A stretch of DNA of 64,000 nt. It comes from Hydrogenispora ethanolica (GTDB lineage Bacteria; Bacillota; UBA4882; UBA8346). The notes beneath the pieces are model-generated. The model did no database searches, was not told where the DNA came from, and saw nothing but the letters and a program-made list of their open reading frames with translations. This document shows, piece after piece, positions 1 to 9,789 of the stretch. Where the stretch lies: the NCBI RefSeq assembly GCF_004340685.1, contig NZ_SLUN01000006.1:1-64000 (forward strand), read 5' to 3'. Both the position numbers and the translations under genes were made by a program. How positions within the stretch are numbered: the stretch's first letter is position 1; each line of letters opens with the position of its first letter.

Positions 1-1274
<1,274 letters not shown>

Positions 1275-1453
1275 TGTATTGAGAGGTGGGAAGTGTGAGG
1301 TGAGAGGTTGGAAGACCTTAAGCTGAACCTTCGAAGCTATCTCAAAGCTATGTATCTTTGCTTCTCGGTATTGAAAAATATCTTCCTATTCAGTTTTGAA
1401 GGTGTTGAAGTTGGATTCCAGTTTCTAGTTTCCAGCTTCCAGCATCTAGATTT
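1275..1453 (+). other. 23S-5S intergenic spacer
   Basis: This spacer has no tRNA and no gene. It contains purine-rich runs (near 1281-1312) and a low-complexity stretch near 1412-1450 in which TTTCTAG/TTTCCAG/CTTCCAG motifs recur. Its segment near 1305-1325 (TTGGAAGACCTTAAGCTG) resembles a segment near 58554-58575 in the mobile region. Confidence 0.6.
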
Positions 1454-1569
1454 CCTGGTGTTGATTGCGAGGGGGTACCACCTGTTCCCATCCCGAACAC
1501 AGCAGTTAAGCCCCTCTGCGCCAATGGTACTTGTCGGGTAACCGGCCGGGAGAGTAGGTCTTCGCCAGG
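1454..1569 (+). rRNA. 5S ribosomal RNA
   Basis: The 5S gene is recognised by the conserved core CCCATCCCGAACACAG and by a terminal stem in which CCTGGTG (1454-1460) pairs with CGCCAGG (1563-1569), including one G-U pair. The resulting length of about 116 nt is normal. It closes the rRNA operon and is followed by a hairpin terminator. Confidence 0.96.
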
Positions 1570-1584
1570 AGCGATTTTTTCAAA

Positions 1585-1619
1585 CCAAAAGACTTCGGAG
1601 AAATTCCGAAGTCTTTTGG
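1585..1619. terminator. hairpin terminator between 5S rRNA and the opposing glycosyltransferase
   Basis: A perfect 15-bp inverted repeat (CCAAAAGACTTCGGA / TCCGAAGTCTTTTGG) with a 5-nt loop sits between convergent transcription units. Its arms are A/T-rich at the base, so it can act on both strands. Confidence 0.8.
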
Positions 1620-1633
1620 CGTTGTGCGCTGAT

Positions 1634-2815
1634 TTATTGAGCCTTGGCGGTCGCCGTTTTGCGTTGGGTGGTGGGATAATAGGCAGGATAATAACGGTTG
1701 AGCCATTCCAGATCGTCCCGTTCATCGTTCGCCTCATACCATCCCTTGTCAAAGAGCTTGCTGACGCGCTGGAAATACTCTTCATACATCCGGCCCACCC
1801 GTTCCATCGAGTAGTTCTTTTCCGCCCATTCCCGGCAGGCCTTCGGTTTGATCCGGTGGATATTCCGCACGGCCCAACAGAATTCCTCAAAGACCCGGCA
1901 GCGGTAACCGGTTATTCCATGGAGAACGGTTTCCGGAAAGACTCCCCAATCGGTCGTGATGACCGGAGTTCCGCAGAGCTGGGCTTCAACATTTACTCCG
2001 CCGAACGGTTCCAAGTAATAAGTGGGCATCAATACGGCCTTGGCATTGCTCAAGAACTTGGCCCGTTCCTCGGGACCGACCGCGGGGAAGTAACGGATGT
2101 ACTTCTCCGAGCCGAGAGCCAGCCCCTCGTCGGGATTGTCCAGGGAGCCCTGGCCGACCACATAGAGTTCGTTGCCGGTGGCCTTGGCGACTTCCGCCGC
2201 CACCTGAACACCTTTGCGGGAGATAATCCGGCCGAAATAGAGCAGGTAATCTTTCTTTTGAGCTTGAAACGGAAAATCGCCCGGGTCGAAATAATTGGGG
2301 ATAACCGCATCATACCAGACCCCGTCGTCAATCTTCATCAAACCATAGATATAATGCATCCAGGCATAGGACTCGAATACCCGGTGTTGCGAGAAGACGC
2401 CGGTATAACCGATCCCTGACTCCACTGTCAACAAGCCGACTGCGTCGGCAATGGGCTTTTGATAGTTACCCATGGGACAGAGCAAAATATCGTGATTTTG
2501 TTTACGCTGCTGAATGGCTGCGATAGCGTTGGTGTTAAAAGTCCGGTGTGCCAGGTCGGTAGGATCATGTTTGAAAAAATTCTTGGCTTGGTCGTATTTG
2601 CCGTAGGCCTGTTCCAGGATCTCCGGGTTCGAGACCGGGATGAACTCGTCGCAGGCAACCTCCGAGCCTTCGATCCCGTAGAAATACAGCGTATGACCAT
2701 AACTTTTGATCATTTTCGCCAGTTTTACGATCTTCTGAGTATACGCGCAGGCGGAATTTTTTTTATGCGTGGCCAGATGGGCTAAACCGAGTAAATGAAA
2801 GCGTAATTGACTCAT
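1634..2815 (-). CDS. glycosyltransferase family 4 (GT-B fold)
   Basis: A 393-residue GT4-type glycosyltransferase that would transfer a sugar from a nucleotide-sugar donor to an unknown cytoplasmic or membrane-face acceptor. The C-terminal half carries the family pattern: a YFGRIISRKG strand-loop, LYVVGQGS, and EPFGGVNVEAQLCGTPVI, containing the acidic EPFG...E donor-sugar motif. No signal peptide or membrane segment is visible. Three in-frame ATGs lie close together; the one at 2815 is chosen because AGGGGG lies six bases upstream, whereas the first ATG (2833) precedes that Shine-Dalgarno sequence. The gene stands alone, facing the rRNA operon across a shared terminator. The acceptor cannot be deduced from sequence. 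Confidence 0.85.
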   Translation of the reverse strand: MSQLRFHLLGLAHLATHKKNSACAYTQKIVKLAKMIKSYGHTLYFYGIEGSEVACDEFIPVSNPEILEQAYGKYDQAKNFFKHDPTDLAHRTFNTNAIAAIQQRKQNHDILLCPMGNYQKPIADAVGLLTVESGIGYTGVFSQHRVFESYAWMHYIYGLMKIDDGVWYDAVIPNYFDPGDFPFQAQKKDYLLYFGRIISRKGVQVAAEVAKATGNELYVVGQGSLDNPDEGLALGSEKYIRYFPAVGPEERAKFLSNAKAVLMPTYYLEPFGGVNVEAQLCGTPVITTDWGVFPETVLHGITGYRCRVFEEFCWAVRNIHRIKPKACREWAEKNYSMERVGRMYEEYFQRVSKLFDKGWYEANDERDDLEWLNRYYPAYYPTTQRKTATAKAQ

Positions 2816-2879
2816 CATTCTCCCCCTACCCATGAATGGTTACGAATTTTGGATTCGGTAAATATTATGAGCGGGGATT

Positions 2880-3314
2880 TCAGAGTGTCCCGTGTTTAAA
2901 GCTCCAGTCGCCCCTCCCGGGTATCAATCGGGCCATTTGGCGATGGGTGAAAAAAATATGTTCCACCAGCCAGCGGCATAAGCGCGCCTGGACCCGCCAG
3001 GCCAGTTGGGCCGTTGCTCCGTCACGGAGCAGCATCAGCTTGAACTCCCGGATATCCCGGACCAGCGCGGCGTGCTCCGCCTGGTGGCGCGTTATCTCGG
3101 GGAAAGAATATTGCCGCAGGATGACTTCTTCATCCCGGAAAGACGCCGCGCTGTAGCGCTCCAGAAATATCAGGGAGGCCAGGATCTGGACGGAGCGCGT
3201 CTGCCTGAGGTAGGCGTCATGCAGGGTATTGAGGTTCCTTAAGAACTGCAACTGGTGCCGATCCACCGCCTCGATGCCCATCCGTACGAGGTCGGGATGC
3301 CAAAAGATTGCCAT
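2880..3314 (-). CDS. bacteriohemerythrin-like protein with altered iron ligands
   Basis: A 144-residue single-domain hemerythrin-like protein. Members bind O2 or other small ligands at a di-iron centre held by five His and two carboxylates in a four-helix bundle. Visible landmarks are the N-terminal W-x-PDL...GIEAVDRH, then SFRDEE, then HQAEH, then WLVEHIFFTH. The usual HFxxEE His is Ser here and the usual C-terminal Asp of HIxxTD is His, so the ligand set reads H, S, E, H, H, H, H. The fold assignment is firm; metal content is uncertain. The ATG at 3314 is chosen because GGAGGT stands five bases upstream. Single-gene unit. Confidence 0.8.
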   Translation of the reverse strand: MAIFWHPDLVRMGIEAVDRHQLQFLRNLNTLHDAYLRQTRSVQILASLIFLERYSAASFRDEEVILRQYSFPEITRHQAEHAALVRDIREFKLMLLRDGATAQLAWRVQARLCRWLVEHIFFTHRQMARLIPGRGDWSFKHGTL

Positions 3315-4115
3315 GGTTACCTCCGAACACACTTGTCTTGCTGAAAAGTTCTGGACCCTGAGTCCGGTCCATGATGATCGCTGCGCTCTTTGCCGTTTCG
3401 GTGATACAGATCTATTCGGACAAACTGAAACTTATACCCTGGCTTGAAAAAAATCCCGCCAGCTGCGTTTTTCCTCCCCTTCATTCCCCCCGGGCTTATC
3501 CCTCACGATACCGGCCGGACCATTGCTTCCGATTCATCTCCAATCCCAATGGCTACGGTCAACCGGAAACGTGCTTCCGCCGTCCAAGAACCCAGGGCCA
3601 TGACTGCCGTCGTTTGTTGATCCACAAAATATAAGGTGGCGAGGGTCGTCACGGGACCCTTATCCGTCGAAGCAGTGCCGGCCCCGGCCACCGGCGTCGT
3701 TTTATCCGTCCAAGGACTGACGCACGTCAATGCCGGAAACGCGGGATTCAAAGCCGCTGGCTCCCGGAGCCAAAGGGGGACCGCATTGGGGGAGCGGAAA
3801 CGGTCGCAATGTTTGCAATACATTGCGGTCGTCCGCCCAATGAAGTGCAATGGCGAGGGAAAAAAGATTCCTGTCAAGAAAAATTTTACTTTTCCATAAA
3901 AAAAGAAGCTCCGAAGCAGGTAAAATCGGGCCATGGTTCGGGAAAACTGAATCCGCTGCCGGATCATACTTTTCTTTATCCCGTGAATTTAGTACAATAG
4001 AGTTTCAAATGCCTGCGTGACGCAGTAAAGCGCGCTGCGGACCTGCCGGAGGAGCAGGGCCGGGCCGGTACGGCTTTCGTGCGTGGAAATTTGGGCGACT
4101 GAAGGAGGGAAGGTC
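3315..4115. other. 800-bp gap without a convincing gene
   Basis: No reading frame here has a good ribosome binding site or a recognisable domain. A minus-strand frame (3503-3967, possible start near 3822) and overlapping plus-strand frames are open but look like chance in GC-rich DNA. A short inverted repeat CGCAATGT/ACATTGCG lies near 3805-3830. A TACAAT box near 3996 could be the -10 element of the helicase gene downstream. Confidence 0.4.
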
Positions 4116-6413
4116 ATGCCGGTGGAAGAGCACCCGGCTTTCCCGGAGGAACGGGAACGGTTGGATTATACGTTAGGATATGTCGAAGCTTCGCTGGAGA
4201 ATAGCTTGGCGCGCAAATCGCGCGTGGACAAGGACGCGCAACGGGCGCGCCGGGGGTTTAATAACGAGGGCAGCCAGGAATTCACCGATATGCTGTTGAA
4301 CGCGGCGATTCAGCCCGGCTTGGAATTGAAGGTGCGCAACCTGGAGGCGGCCCGCTCCAAACCCTACTTCGCCCGGATGGACTTCCGGGAAACGGGAAAG
4401 GAGGACGCCGAAAAGCTCTACCTCGGCAAGTTGTGCCTGAACCGGGACGAGGACCAGAAACTGATCATCGTCGATTGGCGGGCGCCCATCGCCAATCTGT
4501 ACTATGAAGGCCGGCTGGGCGAGGCGGGCTATCATTGCCCGGAGGGCGAGATCCGCGGCGATCTGCTCCTCAAGCGCCAGTTCACCATCGATGACGGAAA
4601 GCTGCGCGAGATCTACGACATCGATATCACCACCAACGACCAGCTCCTCCAGACTTCACTAGGGGCCAACGCCGATAACCGGCTCAAGGAGATTGTCGCC
4701 ACCATCCAGGGGGAGCAGAACCGGATCATCCGCGCCGACATGAACCTGCCCCTGATCGTACAGGGGGTGGCCGGCAGCGGCAAGACCACCATCGCGCTGC
4801 ACCGCATCGCCTATCTGGTCTATAATTTCGCCCCGTCCTTCCGGCCGGAGAATTTTATGATCATCGCGCCGAACCGCCTCTTCCTCAATTACATCTCGGA
4901 AGTCCTGCCCGAGCTGGGGGTGGAGCGCGTCAAGCAGACCACCTTCACCGATTTCGCCATGGAGCTGATCGGCGAGAAGCTGAAGCTGACCGATGCCTAT
5001 CACAAGCTGATCGCCCTGGTCAAGAACGAGACGCCCGCCGAGAAGGCGGCCAACGATCGGACCATCCGGGCCGCGGCGCTCAAGTCGTCCCTGACCTTCA
5101 AGGAGGTGCTGGAACGGTATGTGCGCCGGATCGAGGCGGGATTGCTGCCCGCCACCGATTTCCGGGTCGACGAGTGGGTGATCTACAGCCACGAGGAGAT
5201 CCGCGACCTCTTTTACCGGGATTACCGGGACTGGCCGATCCTGCGGCGCCTCAAGGAGCTGGAAAAACATTTCAAAAAGCGGATCAAAGACCGTAAAGAC
5301 GCGGTGATCGAACGGCTGCAGCAGCGCTGCAACGCCATGGTCTGGAATTATAAGCTGAAGCTGCCCGAGGGGGAAGAGCGGCAGCAAAAGATCATCCGGA
5401 CCATCGACCAGAAGAACGAGAAGGTCCAGGAGATCGAGCGTTTCACCAGAGAGGGCATTAAGGAGTACTTCCAGCAGATCCCGCAGCTGAAACCCAGCCA
5501 GTACTATCGGGCGCTGATCGACGACGCGGCGCTCTTCGCCGAATTGGCGGCGGGCTTGCCCGAGCCGGAGCTGCTGGAGTACATCCGCACCCAGACCGCC
5601 GCTCTCACCGCCTCCGGCAAGCACGAGATCGAGGACCTGGCGCCGCTGATCTATCTGAAGCATGTTTTCTACGGGATGAATGAGAAGATCCCGGTGAAAC
5701 ACATCGTCATCGACGAGGCCCAGGATTTCAGCGTCTTTCAGTTCTATGTGCTGAAGCAGATCATTCGGGACAGCTCCTTCACGATCCTGGGCGATCTCAG
5801 CCAGGGCATCCATTCCTACCGCGGCATGCAGGACTGGCAGGAGCTGCGGCGGGAGGTCTTCGGCGCGGGCAGCTCCTTCCGGACGCTGGAGCAGAGTTAC
5901 CGGACGACGGTGGAGATCATGGAAGCCGCCAATCAGGTGCTCGGCCGGATCAACGACGGACGGCTGGTCATGGCCAAGCCGGTGCTGCGGCACGGTCCGC
6001 CGGTCACCATCGAGCGCCGGGAGACCCTGGCCGGGCGGGCGGCGGCTTTGAGCGAGCGGATCGCCGCTGCCCGGCGCGAGGGATTTCAATCGGTGGCGGT
6101 GATCGCCAAGACGCTGGATGATTGCAAAAAGCTGCACGGCCAGATGGAAGGCGGAGCGGAGCGGCCGCTGGTGATCACCGGCAAGGAGACGGAGTACCAC
6201 TCCGGGGTGGTGATCGTCCCTTCGTACCTGGCCAAGGGTTTGGAGTTCGACGTGGTTCTGATCGCCGACGCCGACCGCCGCTATTACGGGGAGAACGAGC
6301 TGGACGCCAAGCTCCTTTATGTGGCGATGACCCGGCCCCTGCACCGGCTGCATATCTATTACGGCGCGGAGCTGACGCCGTTGCTGGCCGGGGTCGCGGC
6401 GGCGGAGCGTTAG
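4116..6413 (+). CDS. helD: HelD-type RNA polymerase recycling helicase (UvrD/Rep-like)
   Basis: A 765-residue SF1 ATPase of the HelD family, which in Bacillota binds stalled RNA polymerase and removes it from nucleic acid. The N-terminal 215 residues form the family-specific arm with a coiled-coil start (ERERLDYTLGYVEASL) and the block IIVDWRAPIANLYYEG. Walker A (GVAGSGKTT) follows at about 217-225, with HIVIDEAQDF (Walker B, DEAQ) near residue 530, GDLSQGI, SYRTT and YVAMTRPLHRL (motif VI) towards the C terminus. Length matches known HelD. The start at ATG 4116 follows GGAGGG; a GTG at 4083 is upstream of that site. Monocistronic. UvrD/PcrA is excluded by the HelD arm. Confidence 0.92.
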   Translation: MPVEEHPAFPEERERLDYTLGYVEASLENSLARKSRVDKDAQRARRGFNNEGSQEFTDMLLNAAIQPGLELKVRNLEAARSKPYFARMDFRETGKEDAEKLYLGKLCLNRDEDQKLIIVDWRAPIANLYYEGRLGEAGYHCPEGEIRGDLLLKRQFTIDDGKLREIYDIDITTNDQLLQTSLGANADNRLKEIVATIQGEQNRIIRADMNLPLIVQGVAGSGKTTIALHRIAYLVYNFAPSFRPENFMIIAPNRLFLNYISEVLPELGVERVKQTTFTDFAMELIGEKLKLTDAYHKLIALVKNETPAEKAANDRTIRAAALKSSLTFKEVLERYVRRIEAGLLPATDFRVDEWVIYSHEEIRDLFYRDYRDWPILRRLKELEKHFKKRIKDRKDAVIERLQQRCNAMVWNYKLKLPEGEERQQKIIRTIDQKNEKVQEIERFTREGIKEYFQQIPQLKPSQYYRALIDDAALFAELAAGLPEPELLEYIRTQTAALTASGKHEIEDLAPLIYLKHVFYGMNEKIPVKHIVIDEAQDFSVFQFYVLKQIIRDSSFTILGDLSQGIHSYRGMQDWQELRREVFGAGSSFRTLEQSYRTTVEIMEAANQVLGRINDGRLVMAKPVLRHGPPVTIERRETLAGRAAALSERIAAARREGFQSVAVIAKTLDDCKKLHGQMEGGAERPLVITGKETEYHSGVVIVPSYLAKGLEFDVVLIADADRRYYGENELDAKLLYVAMTRPLHRLHIYYGAELTPLLAGVAAAER

Positions 6414-6454
6414 GAGAGCGAACAGCTTCGATTATCCCTTGCTTGAAACAATTC

Positions 6455-6473
6455 CTGTGATCTTTTATCACAG
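6455..6473. terminator. small hairpin downstream of helD
   Basis: CTGTGATcttttATCACAG is a 7-bp perfect stem 40 bp after the helD stop. It lacks a good T-run on the plus strand, so termination is possible but not certain. Its GTGAT/ATCAC core recalls the neighbouring intergenic repeat. Confidence 0.35.
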
Positions 6474-6509
6474 TTCTTAAAAAAACGTTGCCAAAACACC
6501 ATGATCTCC

Positions 6510-6667
6510 GGACGGGGTTTATCGCAACGCTTTTTAAAAGCGTTGTGATAACCCTGTCCGAAGGCCAGGGTGAACACAAAAGCTCAGAAAAGCAAGTGAT
6601 AAAGTCGTTTTTTAGCCCACTGAAAGGATGATTTCCGAATGGACGACTTTATCACATGGCTTTTAAA
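6510..6667 (+). repeat. structured intergenic repeat, copy A, with a partial inverted extra end
   Basis: The core (6534-6667) matches two other intergenic copies at 12702-12836 and 25393-25526 (inverted). Its ends are near-inverted: AAAAGCGTTGTGATAA at the left and TTTATCACATGGCTTTT at the right. Inside are a small hairpin (CCCTGTCCGAAGGCCAGGG) and a larger inverted repeat, GTGATAAAGTCG...CGACTTTATCAC. Just left of the core (6510-6535) a partial left end lies in the opposite orientation, making a nearly perfect palindrome of about 48 bp centred near 6535. It could be a miniature mobile element or a conserved RNA structure. It lies between helD and the response regulator. Confidence 0.8.
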
Positions 6668-6779
6668 ATGAAACATTTACCAGCGCGTTGTGTAATATGA
6701 CGCTAAAGTTCCCGGCGCGAATTCCGAAAATTAGATTGTAATCCATCGCTCAATACGACGGAATGATGAGGTGGGTCCG

Positions 6780-7142
6780 ATGAAAAAAGTATTAATCGTG
6801 GACGATGAGCCGGCGATCCGTTTTTTGATCCGTGCCACGCTGGAAGACGAAGGGTACATGCTGGATGAAGCCGCCGATGGAATGGAGGCTTTGAAACGCA
6901 TCGCCGCGGACAAACCGGACCTAATCATTCTGGATGTGATGATGCCGGAGATGACCGGATACGAACTCTGTCAAAAGCTCAAAGCGGATCCGGCCACCCG
7001 GGGGATGGTCATTATCATGCTGACCGCCAAGGGGCAGGAACAGGACCGCCTCCAGAGCCAAAGGATCGGCGCGGATGATTATATCCGCAAGCCGTTCAGC
7101 CCGCTGGAGCTGATCGACAGGGTCGCCGCCGCGCTGGGCTGA
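6780..7142 (+). CDS. single-domain response regulator (CheY-like receiver)
   Basis: A 120-residue stand-alone receiver domain. The acidic pocket is VDDE near the N terminus, the phosphoacceptor is Asp52 (IILDVMMPEMTG), the switch Thr is in MLTAKG and the conserved Lys is in RKPFSP. It has no output domain, so it probably acts as a shuttle or by protein contact. The ATG at 6780 is chosen because GAGGTGGG precedes it by five bases; a GTG at 6771 lies inside that site. It is first in an operon with a hybrid kinase 27 bp downstream and an Hpt-REC-GGDEF protein after that, so it probably belongs to the same phosphorelay. Confidence 0.9.
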   Translation: MKKVLIVDDEPAIRFLIRATLEDEGYMLDEAADGMEALKRIAADKPDLIILDVMMPEMTGYELCQKLKADPATRGMVIIMLTAKGQEQDRLQSQRIGADDYIRKPFSPLELIDRVAAALG

Positions 7143-7169
7143 AGCCTGCGCCGGATAAGGATGAATGCG

Positions 7170-9776
7170 ATGAGAAAAAGCATTAAACATAAGATCATGT
7201 TGGGTTATACCGGAGTCATCCTCGCGATGACTCTCATTATCATCGGAACCCATCTGTACTTCAACGCCAACCTGCGGCAGGCCCGCGCCAAAGCCGATCA
7301 TTACAGCAATAGCCAGATCTACGGGGCCAAACTGGCGGTTCACATCAGCGGCGCCGGAGTGGCCTTGAGCAATTATCTTGCGAGCCGGGATCGGCAGCAG
7401 TTGCAACTGTTCTTCGAAAACCAGAAAAAGGCCCGCCAGGATCTGGAGGCCTTGAAACAATCGCGGGTCAAGAATGACCGGACGTTGGATGAACTGGAGC
7501 GGACCGTCGGTTCCTTCCTCGATTATCTGGACCGGACGGCGATGAATAGCGATGAAATGCCCCGGGCGCAGTTGGATCTGGGGCTGGCCGCTTCGCTGAA
7601 GGCATGTTCGCTGTTTTTAAATCACTCCGATGGGATGCAGCAGCGGGCCGCGGGACTTTTTGCCAAGCGGTTTCAGCAATCTTTCTACATTACGCTGGTC
7701 TTTGTTTTCCTGGTGGCGCTCGGAGCACTGCTGGGGGGATATCTGATCACCCACGGAATGACCGCTTCCCTGCGGAGACTGATGAAGGGGATCCGCTCGG
7801 TGAGCGCCGGCCAGTTCCAGCCGGTGGAAGCGGTGAATTCCGAGGACGAGGTGGCGGAGTTGGTCACCGCCTTCAACCGGATGATCCAAACCATCGAAAA
7901 GAACGAATTGGAACTGCAGGAAAAGAATGAAGAACTGCTGGCGCAGGGGGAGGAGCTATCGGCCCAGAATGAAGAGATCCTGGCCCAGCAGGATGAGCTG
8001 AATCAAGCGTTGACCAATCTCACCCGCCAAGAAGAGTTGCTGAGCGGGCTCTATCAATTCAGCCAACGCCTGACCCGGACGATCGAACTGGACGGCTTGG
8101 TCCAAGTGGCGCTGCGGGGCTTGTTGGAGGAGGCGCGCGCCGAGGTCGGCGCCTTCCTGCTCTATGAGCATAACGCGCTGGAGCCCAAGGCGGTGGTCGG
8201 TCTGGAGCGGCTGGAACTCCCCGGATTCCGGACGGATGAGGGCCTGGCCGGCAGGGCCTTTTCGGAGAAGAAAAGCCTGACGGTGAAGTACGGCGAAGGG
8301 CAACTGCAGACCCGCGGCTTGCGCGGCCCGGTCCAGATGGCTCACGAGATCTACCTGCCGCTGCTCTTCAACGATAAAGCCCTGGGACTGATCGTCGTCG
8401 GGCGCACCGGCCCGCGGGAGTTCACTGCCGAAGAGCAAAAACGGTTGGGTTCGTTGGCGGACCAAGTGGCGGTGGCGTTGCGGAATGCCCTGGCGCACCT
8501 GGAGATCTATCAAACCCTCAAAAAGCTTCAAGAAGTGGACCAGCTGAAGTCGGAATTGATTAATACGGTCAGCCACGAACTCCGGACACCGTTGGCGAGC
8601 GTTCTGGGCTTCGCCGAGCTGCTTTTGAAGAAGCCGCCCGGGGAAGCCAAGGCTCAGAAATATATCGCCACGATTTATCATGAGTCGCAGCGTCTGACCA
8701 ATCTGATCAACAATTTTCTGGATTTGCAACGGATCGAGAACGGCCGGCTGGATTTTACCAAAAAGAGCGTGGATCTGGAGCCGCTGCTTCAAAGCAGCGC
8801 CGAAATATACCGCAAGCAGAGCCAGGCGCATGCGATCACCGTCGAGGTCGAAACCGGGTTGCCGCCAGTGTTGACTGACCCGGACCGGGTGCTTCAGATC
8901 ATCGGAAACTTATTGTCTAATGCGATTAAATACTCGCCCCAGGGCGGTCCGATCCGCCTGAAGGCCATTCGGCGCGGCGCGGCGTCGGTCCAAGTTTCAG
9001 TGGCCGACCAGGGCCTGGGGATCCCCAAAGAAGCCAGGGACCAAATCTTTAAACCGTTTTACCGGGTGGACAATTCCGAACGGCGCCAGATCGGCGGGAC
9101 CGGGCTGGGGCTGGCCATCTGCCGCCGCATGGTGGAAATCCTGGGAGGAGAGATTTGGTTCGAATCCGAACCGGGAAAAGGCAGCGTGTTTCATTTCACG
9201 CTGCCACTGGCCGAGAGTCCGGCCGCTTCACCCCTCCATGCCAATGGCGGCAAGGACGGCCTGGCCCCCTGGATCCTGGTGGTGGAGGACGATCCGGCGA
9301 TGGCGGAATTCATTGAAGAGTCGCTGCAAGCCTCCGGTTACGCGACGACTACGGTGAGCAACGGCCCGGAGGCCATGGCGGCGCTGCAACAAAAGCCCGT
9401 GGCCGTCATTTTGGACCTCATCATACCGGGCCCGTTCGACGGATGGGAAATCCTGCGCCGCCTGAAACAGGATGCTGCGACCCAAGGGATCCCGGTGATC
9501 ATCTCCAGCTGTCTTGACCAGCGGGAGGAGGGCTTAAAGCTGGGAGTCGCGGATTACTTGGTCAAACCGTTTTCCCCCGATAAATTGGTAACCAAATTGA
9601 AGACCGTAATCCAGCTGTCGCCCGGCGTCTTGGGACTGCCGGAATCCTGCCGGCTGGCGGACGGCGCGGAAGCCGTGGTCGAGCTGCTGGAGAAGAAAGG
9701 CTTTGTCGTCAAAGATGTACAAAAAGAGCCCGACCTGTTGGTAATCGACCTCGATCATCCGGAAAGAACGGCCTAA
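7170..9776 (+). CDS. hybrid sensor histidine kinase (TM-HAMP-GAF-HisKA-HATPase-REC)
   Basis: An 868-residue membrane-anchored hybrid kinase. Order seen: TM1 (about 9-29), an extracytoplasmic sensor of about 140 residues, TM2 (FYITLVFVFLVALGALLGGY), a HAMP linker, a Gln/Glu-rich coiled coil (ELQEKNEELLAQGEEL), a GAF-like domain, HisKA with phosphoacceptor His469 (TVSHELRTPLAS), HATPase with NAIKYSP, DQGLGIP and GGTGLGLAI, then a receiver with Asp749 (VILDLIIPGP) and VKPFSP. A tail of about 50 residues follows the receiver. ATG 7170 is preferred over ATG 7161 because ATAAGG abuts the latter. It lies between a lone receiver and an Hpt-REC-GGDEF protein whose Shine-Dalgarno overlaps its stop, implying coupled expression and phosphotransfer. 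Confidence 0.92.
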   Translation: MRKSIKHKIMLGYTGVILAMTLIIIGTHLYFNANLRQARAKADHYSNSQIYGAKLAVHISGAGVALSNYLASRDRQQLQLFFENQKKARQDLEALKQSRVKNDRTLDELERTVGSFLDYLDRTAMNSDEMPRAQLDLGLAASLKACSLFLNHSDGMQQRAAGLFAKRFQQSFYITLVFVFLVALGALLGGYLITHGMTASLRRLMKGIRSVSAGQFQPVEAVNSEDEVAELVTAFNRMIQTIEKNELELQEKNEELLAQGEELSAQNEEILAQQDELNQALTNLTRQEELLSGLYQFSQRLTRTIELDGLVQVALRGLLEEARAEVGAFLLYEHNALEPKAVVGLERLELPGFRTDEGLAGRAFSEKKSLTVKYGEGQLQTRGLRGPVQMAHEIYLPLLFNDKALGLIVVGRTGPREFTAEEQKRLGSLADQVAVALRNALAHLEIYQTLKKLQEVDQLKSELINTVSHELRTPLASVLGFAELLLKKPPGEAKAQKYIATIYHESQRLTNLINNFLDLQRIENGRLDFTKKSVDLEPLLQSSAEIYRKQSQAHAITVEVETGLPPVLTDPDRVLQIIGNLLSNAIKYSPQGGPIRLKAIRRGAASVQVSVADQGLGIPKEARDQIFKPFYRVDNSERRQIGGTGLGLAICRRMVEILGGEIWFESEPGKGSVFHFTLPLAESPAASPLHANGGKDGLAPWILVVEDDPAMAEFIEESLQASGYATTTVSNGPEAMAALQQKPVAVILDLIIPGPFDGWEILRRLKQDAATQGIPVIISSCLDQREEGLKLGVADYLVKPFSPDKLVTKLKTVIQLSPGVLGLPESCRLADGAEAVVELLEKKGFVVKDVQKEPDLLVIDLDHPERTA

Positions 9777-9789
9777 GGAGGTTGTTTTC

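Noticed and set aside
1390-1890. Frames overlapping the 5S rRNA
   Set aside because: They lie across the 5S gene and its terminator.
3503-3967. Minus-strand hypothetical protein in the gap before helD
   Set aside because: No ribosome site, no family, overlapping open frames on the other strand; treated as intergenic.
4659-6353. Long minus-strand frame of over 560 residues opposite helD
   Set aside because: It mirrors a GC-rich gene with clear helicase motifs on the plus strand and has no family features or ribosome site.
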